DNA from: Saccharothrix carnea
GTDB lineage: Bacteria; Actinomycetota; Actinomycetes; Mycobacteriales; Pseudonocardiaceae
Direction: 5' to 3'
Assembly (NCBI RefSeq): GCF_003014735.1
Contig: NZ_PYAX01000007.1
Coordinates: 186,001 to 250,000, forward strand
Length of the DNA stretch: 64,000 nt
The notes under the pieces are model-generated. The model saw only the letters and a list, made by a program, of their open reading frames with translations, was not told where the DNA came from and made no database searches. Position numbers and translations under genes: made by a program. Below are positions 16,912-23,332 of this stretch, one piece after another. Positions within the stretch are counted from its first letter, which is position 1; each line of letters starts with the position of its first letter.

Positions 16912-17421
16912 TCAGCGCAGGATCACGGCCAGTGGGCCGGCTAGGGTTGCGGCGGCTATTCGGTGTGCCGACGCACGTTCGGCGGAGATCACGACGACCT
17001 CGCCCTCGCGCACCGCGACGACCGAAGCGTCCGCGGCCAGCACGTGGGACTCCGCGCTGACGACGTCGACCCGGCTTCCCGGTCTCAGCAGGCCCACCAC
17101 GCCCGCGTCGGCGAGGCGGATGGCGACCGAGGACACGTCCGGGTCGGCCGGTGCCAGGCGGGCATCGGTCAGTGGTTCGCCGGAACGGGCCGCGCTCACC
17201 AAGCGCCGGCCTAACGCGTCACGTTCCGGCACGGCGCCGGACGGTGACAGTGACGGTGGCACGGCGACCACCCGCACGTCGTCCGCACCCAACGGCACGC
17301 CCGGTGCAAGGTCGCGGGCGGCCACGACGACGTTCACCGTCGGGTCGACCGGCAGCACGGCCACGCCCACGGCTACCAGGGCCAACAGGCCCGCGAGGAT
17401 CCTTCTCAGGTGGAGGAGCAC
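16912..17421 (-). CDS. SAF-domain protein (CpaB/RcpC-like)
   Basis: 169 residues with one N-terminal membrane helix (ILAGLLALVAVGVAVLPV) and an extracytoplasmic SAF domain (VVVAARDLAPGVPLGADDVRVVAVP) followed by a beta-rich part (GLLRPGSRVDVVS). SAF domains occur in CpaB-type pilus-assembly and FlgA-like proteins, but no other pilus genes are nearby, so its role is open. GTG 17421 is the only plausible start. It lies upstream of the C-rich stretch, and its transcript would run towards mscL. The FmdB-type chaperone gene lies 87 bp further upstream on the same strand. Confidence 0.75.
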   Translation of the reverse strand: MLLHLRRILAGLLALVAVGVAVLPVDPTVNVVVAARDLAPGVPLGADDVRVVAVPPSLSPSGAVPERDALGRRLVSAARSGEPLTDARLAPADPDVSSVAIRLADAGVVGLLRPGSRVDVVSAESHVLAADASVVAVREGEVVVISAERASAHRIAAATLAGPLAVILR

Positions 17422-17508
17422 GGGTCCGACGTTAGGGACGGATCAGGCTCCGGGACAGCACGAACCCCCGAGCTGTGGATAACTCGGGGGCCTGTGGACA
17501 ACTCGGCG

Positions 17509-17787
17509 TCAGGACGCGGCGGCGGCCGGAGTCGAAGACGAAGAGGAAGACGACTCCGACTTCGCGGACGAAGTGGAAGAAGTGGATGCAGGAGCAGAAG
17601 CGGAAGAGGACGAACGGCTGTCGGTCCGGTAGAAGCCGCTGCCCTTGAACACGACACCGACCGCGCCGTACAGCTTGCGCAGCTTGCCGGAGCACTCGGG
17701 GCACGCGGTCAACGCGGAGTCCGAGAAGGCCTGCACCGCTTCGAACCGGTGGTCGCACTCGGTGCAGGCGTACTGGTAAGTCGGCAC
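17509..17787 (-). CDS. ruc: FmdB-type zinc-ribbon chaperone (Rv0991c/Ruc homologue)
   Basis: 92 residues. An N-terminal zinc ribbon (PTYQYACTECDHRF, then ACPECSG) gives a CxxC-CxxC set, followed by VVFKGSGFYRTDSR and a 40-residue Ser/Ala-rich disordered tail. The order of genes (followed on the minus strand by SAF and mscL, and lying next to 5-FTHF cyclo-ligase and galU) matches M. tuberculosis Rv0991c, a redox-regulated chaperone induced with the HrcA heat-shock regulon. A CIRCE element sits 24 bp upstream. GTG 17787 follows GGAGGG. The disulfide-switched holdase role is inferred from the family. Confidence 0.85.
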   Translation of the reverse strand: MPTYQYACTECDHRFEAVQAFSDSALTACPECSGKLRKLYGAVGVVFKGSGFYRTDSRSSSSASAPASTSSTSSAKSESSSSSSSTPAAAAS

Positions 17788-17810
17788 GGTGGGCCCTCCA
17801 CGAGTTCTGG

Positions 17811-17837
17811 TTGGCACTCCTCCGTCACGAGTGCCAA
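17811..17837. promoter_or_regulatory. CIRCE element (HrcA operator)
   Basis: TTGGCACTC (17811-17819), nine bases, then GAGTGCCAA (17829-17837): a perfect 9-9-9 inverted repeat with one change per arm from the consensus TTAGCACTC-N9-GAGTGCTAA. It lies just upstream of the zinc-ribbon chaperone start, so that gene is probably repressed by HrcA and induced by heat. Confidence 0.88.
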
Positions 17838-17888
17838 CACCGATGATGCGCCACCCGGCATATGTGGCGCAAACATCACAGGTCAAAG

Positions 17889-18455
17889 TCACAACAACGG
17901 CAGGCGCACCAGCCCCCGCCCCGGCGTCAGCACCGCGTCCACCCGCACGTCGTGGGGCTCCGCCGGCAACGACGGCACGAACTCCTCGTCCCGCACCAGA
18001 GCCACCGCCGGACCTGCGGACAACCTCAACGCCCGGTCGTAGAAGCCGCCACCCTTCCCCAGCCGCACCCCGCCGTGATCCACCGCCAACGCCGGCACCA
18101 GCACCAACGCCGCCACCCCAACCGCCGAAGCACCCAGCAACGGCCCCACCGGCTCCCGCAACCCGAACGCACCCACCCGCAGCCGACCGTCGAACGGAGC
18201 CCAGTCCAACTCCTCCCCGACGACCACGGGCAGCAACACCCGCAGCCCGCGCGCCGCCAACGCCTCCACCATCGTCAACGACCCGGGCTCCACCGCCGAA
18301 GCGACATAAGCACACACCGTCTCACCAGCGGAAACCTCGAAAGCACCAACCGCCGACAGCACTTCGGCCGTCATCGGCGGCATCACCGCGTTGCGCCGCG
18401 CGGCCCGCAGCCGTGTGCGCAGAGTGGCCTTCCGATCACGTTCACCGGACGTCAT
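17889..18455 (-). CDS. 5-formyltetrahydrofolate cyclo-ligase
   Basis: 188-residue enzyme that converts 5-formyl-THF to 5,10-methenyl-THF using ATP. The C-terminal signature VRLGKGGGFYDRAL and the phosphate-binding VLVPALAVD segment are intact. The N-terminal basic helix (RDRKATLRTRLRAARR) is typical. ATG 18455 lies 38 bp from the divergent galU start, so the two share a control region. The position between the Rv0991c-type gene and galU equals that of Rv0992c. Confidence 0.92.
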   Translation of the reverse strand: MTSGERDRKATLRTRLRAARRNAVMPPMTAEVLSAVGAFEVSAGETVCAYVASAVEPGSLTMVEALAARGLRVLLPVVVGEELDWAPFDGRLRVGAFGLREPVGPLLGASAVGVAALVLVPALAVDHGGVRLGKGGGFYDRALRLSAGPAVALVRDEEFVPSLPAEPHDVRVDAVLTPGRGLVRLPLL

Positions 18456-18493
18456 GGCAGGTCACCCTAAGCGCGCCGTTACGCTCGCTGCCC

Positions 18494-19375
18494 ATGAGCG
18501 CCTTCCAGACAGCAATCGTGCCGGCGGCAGGCCTGGGCACGCGCTTCCTGCCCACCACCAAAGCGGTGCCCAAGGAGCTGCTGCCGGTCGTCGACACCCC
18601 TGGCATCGAACTCGTCGCCACCGAAGCCGCCGAAGCGGGCGCGACGAAGCTCGTCATCGTGACCTCACCCGGCAAGGACGCGGTCGCGGAGTACTTCCGC
18701 CCGCAGCCCGAGCTGGAGGCGACGCTCGAGGAGCGCGGCAAGACCGACCTGCTCGCCAAGGTCCGCCGCGCGCCGAACCTGCTCACCGTCGAGACCGCCG
18801 TCCAGGACAAGGCCCTGGGCCTCGGCCACGCGGTCGGCTGCGCCGAGGGCAACCTGACCGGCGCGGACGAAGCCGTCGCCGTCCTCCTGCCCGACGACCT
18901 CGTGCTGCCCACGGGCGCGCTGAAGAAGATGGCCGCGGTCCGCGAGAAGCTCGGCGGCAGCGTGCTGTGCGCGTTCGACATCCCCAAGGAGCAGATCTCC
19001 GCCTACGGCGTCTTCGACGTCCGGGACACCGGCGACGACGACGTCAAGCAGGTCGTCGGCATGGTCGAGAAGCCCAAGCCGGAGGACGCGCCGTCCACGT
19101 TCGCCGCGGCCGGCCGCTACCTGCTCGACCGCGCGATCTTCGACGCCCTCAAGCGCATCACGCCGGGCGCGGGCGGCGAGCTGCAGCTCACCGACGCCAT
19201 CGCGCTGTTGATCAACGAGGGACACCCGGTGCACGTCGTCGTCCACCGCGGTGGGCGACACGACCTGGGCAATCCGGGGGGATTCCTCAAAGCTGCGGTT
19301 GACTTCGCACTTGAGCACCCCGATTACGGGCCCGAGCTGGGGGAGTGGTTGCGGGCACGCCTCGCCAACTCCTAA
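18494..19375 (+). CDS. galU: UTP-glucose-1-phosphate uridylyltransferase
   Basis: 293-residue GalU making UDP-glucose from UTP and glucose-1-phosphate. The nucleotidyltransferase signature AAGLGTRFLPTTKAVPKELLPVVD, the metal site (VLLPDDLVL) and KPKPEDAPS are present, and length fits the family. ATG 18494 is chosen because the protein then begins just before the GxGTR loop; the longer frame upstream overlaps the divergent folate gene. moeA follows 13 bp after the stop, probably in one transcript. It may also serve the galT step encoded at 8409. Confidence 0.95.
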   Translation: MSAFQTAIVPAAGLGTRFLPTTKAVPKELLPVVDTPGIELVATEAAEAGATKLVIVTSPGKDAVAEYFRPQPELEATLEERGKTDLLAKVRRAPNLLTVETAVQDKALGLGHAVGCAEGNLTGADEAVAVLLPDDLVLPTGALKKMAAVREKLGGSVLCAFDIPKEQISAYGVFDVRDTGDDDVKQVVGMVEKPKPEDAPSTFAAAGRYLLDRAIFDALKRITPGAGGELQLTDAIALLINEGHPVHVVVHRGGRHDLGNPGGFLKAAVDFALEHPDYGPELGEWLRARLANS

Positions 19376-19388
19376 AACGAGGTCAACT

Positions 19389-20612
19389 ATGAGGTCAGTG
19401 GACGAGCAGCTCGCCAGGGTGGTCGCCGCCGCCGTGCGGCCCGCCCCGGTGCGAGTGGCGATCTCCGAGTCGCAGGGCCTGCTCTGCGCCGAGGAGGTCG
19501 TCGCCGAGCGCGCGTTGCCCGGGTTCGACCAGGCGGCGGTCGACGGCTACGCCGTGCGCAGCGTCGACGTGCAGGCCGCCAACGAGGAACCGGTCACGCT
19601 GCCCGTGGTCGGCGAGATCCCCGCGGGGTCCCGCCAGCCCAGACGGCTGCAACCCGGCCAGGCGGTCCGGGTCGCGACCGGCGCGCCGCTGCCCACCCTG
19701 GCCGACGCCGTGGTGCCCATCGGCTACACCGACGGGCACCCGGCGAAGGTGACCGTGCGGTGCTCGGTGCCGTCCGCGGCGTTCGTCCGGCGCACCGGCG
19801 AGGACGTGCAGACCGGTGACGTCGCGGTGCGCCGCGGCGCGTCCATCGGCGCCGCCCAGGTCGGCCTGCTCGCCGCGGTCGGCCGCAACAAGGTGCTGGT
19901 GCACCCCCGGCCGCGGGTGTCGGTGATCTCGATCGGCGAGGAGCTGGTCGACGTCGACCGCACCCCCGGCCAGGGCCAGGTCTACGACGTCAACTCCTAC
20001 TCGCTGGCCGCCGCCGCGCGGGACGCGGGCGCCGAGGTCAGCCGGGTCGGCATCCAGACGTCGGACCCGCGGCGACTGCGCGAGGTCGTCGAGGGACGGC
20101 TGCTGCTGTCGGAGATCGTGGTCGTCGCGGGTGGCGTCGGGGGCGTCATCGGCGACGAGGTGCGCGCGGCGCTGGCCGACCTGGGTGACGTGGACGTGAC
20201 CCGGGTGGCCATGCACCCCGGTTCGGTGCAGGGCTTCGGCCGGCTCGGACCCGACGCGGTGCCGACGTTCCTGCTGCCCGCGAACCCGATGAGCGCCCTG
20301 GTCGTTTTCGAAGTGCTGGTGCGTCCGCTGATCCGGGCCGCGCTGGGCAAGCGCAACCCGTACCGGCGGGCGGTCAGCGCGCGGCTGCTGTCGCCGCTGA
20401 CCTCGACGAAAGGCCGGCGCGGCTACCTGCGCGGCCAGCTGCTGCGCGACGCGGACAACGGCGAGTACCTGGTGCAGCCGCTGGGTACCTCCGGGTCGCA
20501 CCTGCTGGCGTCGTTGGCCGAGGCGAACTGCCTGATCATGGTCGACGAGGACGTGACGGACGTGGCGGTCGGCGAAGAGGTCATGGTCAGCTTCCTCGCC
20601 CAACGAGGGTGA
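19389..20612 (+). CDS. glp: MoeA/gephyrin-like protein (Glp)
   Basis: 407-residue MoeA-fold protein: MoeA N-terminal domain with GFDQAAVDGYAVRS, the MPT-binding region and a C-terminal beta domain. It stands where M. tuberculosis has moeA1 (Rv0994), followed by rimJ and the membrane protein Rv0996. In corynebacteria this gephyrin-like copy, Glp, binds FtsZ and the membrane receptor GlpR rather than serving only cofactor synthesis. The nearby GlpR gene favours that role; insertion of molybdenum cannot be excluded. ATG 19389 is preceded by ACGAGG. Confidence 0.85.
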   Translation: MRSVDEQLARVVAAAVRPAPVRVAISESQGLLCAEEVVAERALPGFDQAAVDGYAVRSVDVQAANEEPVTLPVVGEIPAGSRQPRRLQPGQAVRVATGAPLPTLADAVVPIGYTDGHPAKVTVRCSVPSAAFVRRTGEDVQTGDVAVRRGASIGAAQVGLLAAVGRNKVLVHPRPRVSVISIGEELVDVDRTPGQGQVYDVNSYSLAAAARDAGAEVSRVGIQTSDPRRLREVVEGRLLLSEIVVVAGGVGGVIGDEVRAALADLGDVDVTRVAMHPGSVQGFGRLGPDAVPTFLLPANPMSALVVFEVLVRPLIRAALGKRNPYRRAVSARLLSPLTSTKGRRGYLRGQLLRDADNGEYLVQPLGTSGSHLLASLAEANCLIMVDEDVTDVAVGEEVMVSFLAQRG

Positions 20613-20645
20613 CCTCCCGGCGGGGAACGAGCACAGTGGGGATGG

Positions 20646-21302
20646 ATGAGTCTCGCGGGTGACGGTGGTCGGCACCCCGGCTGGCCCGCGCGGCTCGGGC
20701 CGTTGCGGGTCGACGCGGGTCTGGTGGCGCTGCGCCCGCCGAAGCTGTTCGACGCCTCGGCGTGGTCGCGGGCCCGGCTGCGCGACCGGGCGTACCTGGA
20801 GGACTGGGAACCCACCGCGACCGAGGGGTGGCACGAGCGCAACGCGCCGATGGCGTGGCCGCAGCAGTGGTCGTCGCTGAGGGCGTTGGCCCGGCGCGGC
20901 CAGGCGCTGCCGTTCGTGATCACCGTGGACGGCGTGCTGGCCGGGCAGATCACCGTGGGCAACATCGTGCGCGGGTCGCTGCGCTCGGCGTGGGTCGGCT
21001 ACTGGGTGGCGGCCGACCGGGCGCGCGGCGGCGTGGCCACGGCGGCGCTGGCGCTCGTGGTCGACCACTGCTTCGGCGACGGCGGCCTGCACCGGCTGGA
21101 GGCGACCGTCCGGCCGGAGAACCGGGCCAGCCTCCGGGTGCTCGCCAAGGCCGGGTTCCGGGAGGAGGGCCTGTTCGTGCGGTACCTCGACGTGGCCGGC
21201 GACTGGCGTGACCACCTGTGCTTCGCGATGACCGCCGAGGAGACGTCACCGGAGGGGCTGGTACGCCGGTTGGTCGCACAGGGATACGCCCGAACTGCCT
21301 GA
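20646..21302 (+). CDS. rimJ: RimJ/RimL-type GNAT acetyltransferase
   Basis: 218-residue GNAT N-acetyltransferase, of the kind that modifies ribosomal-protein N-termini (substrate not proven). Visible are the beta4 region WVGYWVAADRARGGVATAAL, the acetyl-CoA pyrophosphate loop, and the C-terminal TVRPENRASLRVLAKAGFREEG. ATG 20646 lies 33 bp after glp. The gene order glp-rimJ-glpR matches Rv0994-Rv0996. The actual link between acetylation and the division proteins on either side is unknown. Confidence 0.88.
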   Translation: MSLAGDGGRHPGWPARLGPLRVDAGLVALRPPKLFDASAWSRARLRDRAYLEDWEPTATEGWHERNAPMAWPQQWSSLRALARRGQALPFVITVDGVLAGQITVGNIVRGSLRSAWVGYWVAADRARGGVATAALALVVDHCFGDGGLHRLEATVRPENRASLRVLAKAGFREEGLFVRYLDVAGDWRDHLCFAMTAEETSPEGLVRRLVAQGYARTA

Positions 21303-21327
21303 TCTGGGCGCCGAGCGGCTTATTCGG

Positions 21328-21347
21328 ATCACCCGAAAGTGGGTGAT
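21328..21347. promoter_or_regulatory. Inverted repeat upstream of glpR
   Basis: ATCACCC (21328-21334) and GGGTGAT (21341-21347) flank GAAAGT, 25 bp after the rimJ stop. The second arm is also part of a looser repeat AAAGTG...CACTTT ending near 21359. It may end the rimJ transcript or serve as an operator for glpR. Confidence 0.4.
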
Positions 21348-21463
21348 ACACCACACTTTGGTACGTACGCCAGTCGGCGTGCCTCCGACACAGGTGTGAC
21401 TGTTGTGACTAGCGTGGCATGCGCACCACCGAGCGCGCCGCGGGGTAGGGGGAGGTGACGGGG

Positions 21464-22168
21464 ATGCCGAGCTCGCTGATCGTCGTGGGACTGGTCGTGG
21501 CCTGGTTGGTCGTCCTCGTGCCGATGGTCGCGCGCAAGCGCGCCGACGCGTCGCGCGGCAGCGTGGAGGAGGAGTACGACGCCATGCCCGAGGACGACAC
21601 GGACTTCGAGGACTACGACGAGTACGACGAGCCGGACGCCGACTTCGTCGCGCACCGGCCGTTCCGCCCCGGGCGGGGCGGCTACGACCCGGAGACCGCG
21701 GCGATCGTGGCCCAGGCGAAGTACGCGTTCCGCCGCCGCGTGGTCGGCACGCTGCTGCTCCTGGCGCTGGTCACCGGTGTCGTCGCCGGTGTGCTGTACC
21801 CGGTCGTCTGGTGGGGCCACGCCGCGGTCGACGTGACGCTCGTCTCCTACCTCGCCTACCTGCGCCGGCAGGTGCGGATCGAGGAGGAGATCCGCGCGCG
21901 CCGCCAGTCCAGGCTCGCCCAGGCCCGCCGCCGCTCCACCACGCGGCAGGCGGCCGACGTGCCGCCGCACGCCGTGCCCACGCCGTCGTCCGCGCCCTCC
22001 ACGGAGGCCGAGAAGACCCGTGACCAGCCCGGCCTGGCACCGCAGCCGAGGTTCCAGCACCAGCCCCGCCCCGGCACCGTCGTGGTGGACCCGGATGACG
22101 AGGACCCGCTGTTCGTCGAGCTGGACGGCCCCGAAGCCCTCCCGTACCGGCGGGCGTCGGGCGAGTAG
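21464..22168 (+). CDS. sepX: GlpR/SepX-family division membrane protein
   Basis: 234 residues. The N-terminus is a membrane helix (SSLIVVGLVVAWLVVLVPM) followed by a cytoplasmic linker rich in Asp/Glu/Tyr, then two more membrane helices (about 90-140) and a Pro/Arg-rich tail. This layout and the location after glp and rimJ match Rv0996, corynebacterial GlpR (receptor of Glp) and Streptomyces SepX, which organise FtsZ rings and polar growth. ATG 21464 follows GGGGAGGT; a GTG at 21455 lies within that site and is rejected. The tail ends just before tRNA-Ala. Confidence 0.8.
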   Translation: MPSSLIVVGLVVAWLVVLVPMVARKRADASRGSVEEEYDAMPEDDTDFEDYDEYDEPDADFVAHRPFRPGRGGYDPETAAIVAQAKYAFRRRVVGTLLLLALVTGVVAGVLYPVVWWGHAAVDVTLVSYLAYLRRQVRIEEEIRARRQSRLAQARRRSTTRQAADVPPHAVPTPSSAPSTEAEKTRDQPGLAPQPRFQHQPRPGTVVVDPDDEDPLFVELDGPEALPYRRASGE

Positions 22169-22231
22169 AGGGGGGTGGCAAAACCACCCCCCGACTACTG
22201 ATATGCTTCCTCCCGCACGACAACAGAACAC

Positions 22232-22304
22232 GGGGCTGTAGCGCAGTTGGTAGCGCGACTCGTTCGCATCGAGTAGGTCAGGGGTTCGATTCCCCTCAGC
22301 TCCA
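22232..22304 (+). tRNA. tRNA-Ala (CGC)
   Basis: 73-nt cloverleaf. Acceptor GGGGCTG pairs with CAGCTCC and has the G3:U70 wobble that marks alanine tRNAs; discriminator A at 22304. D loop AGTTGGTAG, anticodon loop TTCGCAT (anticodon CGC, reads GCG), T arm GGGGTTCGATTCCCC. CCA is not encoded. Confidence 0.96.
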
Positions 22305-22320
22305 CAAATGACACAGCACA

Positions 22321-22359
22321 CGAAGAGCGGTAGCCGGTGAGCCGGGTACCGCTCTTTCG
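22321..22359 (+). terminator. Terminator after tRNA-Ala
   Basis: CGAAGAGCGGTA pairs with TACCGCTCTTTCG around an inner GCCGG/CCGGG stem, 17 nt after the tRNA. The descending arm ends in TTT. The remaining ~270 bp to the next gene show nothing I can name. Confidence 0.7.
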
Positions 22360-22630
22360 CATTCGCCGCGTCGAGGTCGGTGGTGCCGGCCAACGCTGTC
22401 GACAGCCCTGGGACCAGGGCTCGCGATGGACGCGCACCCCGGACCGCAGGAGTCGTCTTGCTGCCCGCAAGGTGCGGGACAGCGGCCCGCCCATGTGGTC
22501 AACCCGTGGCACGACAGGTACGAGGTGCCTAGAGGTGCACTCGAACGGGGGGTTTTCGCCGATCAGCACATGGATGGTTCCTTCGACGGTACCCAGGGAC
22601 TTCGAACAACGATCGCCCGGAGGAGATGAC

Positions 22631-22879
22631 ATGGACACCGCGATGCGGCTCATGGCCGTACTCGTTCTCGGCGCAGCCCTCGCCGGAGTTCCAGCGGCTT
22701 CGGCGCTCGCCGACGACGCTGCGCCGCGCGCCACGGTGGTGGTGACAGCTCAGGACGACAACAACAACGACGACAGCAGCGGCAACTGGGGCTTGCTGGG
22801 CCTCCTCGGTCTGCTGGGTTTGGCGGGCCTGGCAGGACGGAAGCGGAACCAGGCCACCGATCGCACTGTGGGTCGGTGA
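22631..22879 (+). CDS. Small secreted WGxxGxxG-CTERM-like protein
   Basis: 82 residues. Signal peptide (MAVLVLGAALAGVPAASALA), a short acidic-Asn segment (DDNNNDDSS), then a glycine-leucine helix NWGLLGLLGLLGLAGLAG followed by basic RKR. The second part matches the WGxxGxxG-CTERM sorting-signal type, so the protein is probably held in the membrane by its C-terminus. Function unknown. ATG 22631 follows GGAGGAG at ideal spacing. The usual partner (a dedicated protease or sortase) was not seen in the window. Confidence 0.75.
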   Translation: MDTAMRLMAVLVLGAALAGVPAASALADDAAPRATVVVTAQDDNNNDDSSGNWGLLGLLGLLGLAGLAGRKRNQATDRTVGR

Positions 22880-22912
22880 CCCGAGCGGAGCCGGCAGGGG
22901 CGGGAGTCGGTC

Positions 22913-23032
22913 ATGCGCTTCGGTGACACCCGGGTCGAGTTCTTGGGTGGCCGCTCGGGATGCCTGACGATGCTGGTGATCTCCGTGGTGTTGTCGGTCC
23001 TGCTCACTGTTCTGCTGAACGCCATGCTGTGA
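22913..23032 (+). CDS. Short single-helix membrane protein
   Basis: 39 residues: MRFGDTRVEFLGGRSGCLTM followed by a strongly hydrophobic helix rich in Val and Leu, ending LLNAML. ATG 22913 is preceded by GGGAG at about 7 bases. It follows the WGxxGxxG protein by 33 bp and could be co-transcribed. I recall similar actinomycete miniproteins with a polar head ending in GGRxGC and one helix, but know no function. Confidence 0.55.
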   Translation: MRFGDTRVEFLGGRSGCLTMLVISVVLSVLLTVLLNAML

Positions 23033-23332
23033 CGAGTCACCCGAGGTGGGCGGCGGGCGGTTCACCCGATCGCCCGTCCGTCGCGGTCACCCGTCCTACC
23101 CGGCGTCTGACGGTGAGGTGTCGGGCGGGGTGGAGTCGCATGTGCGGGTGTCGCGGAAGCCCACGGGTGGGATCAGCAGCTCGGGCCCCTGGACGGCCAC
23201 AAGAGAGTTCTCATGCTGTGTAGTCGGGTCCAGTAGAGGCCAAGGTGCGCGAACACATTCAGGGGCCGATGTCATTCGACGGACTTCAGGGCCGGGCGGA
23301 GGCGGTGTCGATCAGTCACTACGATCTCGCCG
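23033..23332. other. 300-bp intergenic region, nothing recognised
   Basis: Between the short membrane protein and the helicase. The short frames here have biased composition and no ribosome sites. No repeat or RNA gene was seen. Confidence 0.5.

Noticed and set aside
16173..17060. A 295-codon frame through the C-rich stretch
   Set aside because: Composition is only Arg/Pro/Ala/Cys, no domain, and it overlaps the SAF gene on the other strand.
22232..22304. tRNA-Ala as a phage or element attachment site
   Set aside because: No second copy of the tRNA 3' end and no integrase were seen downstream.
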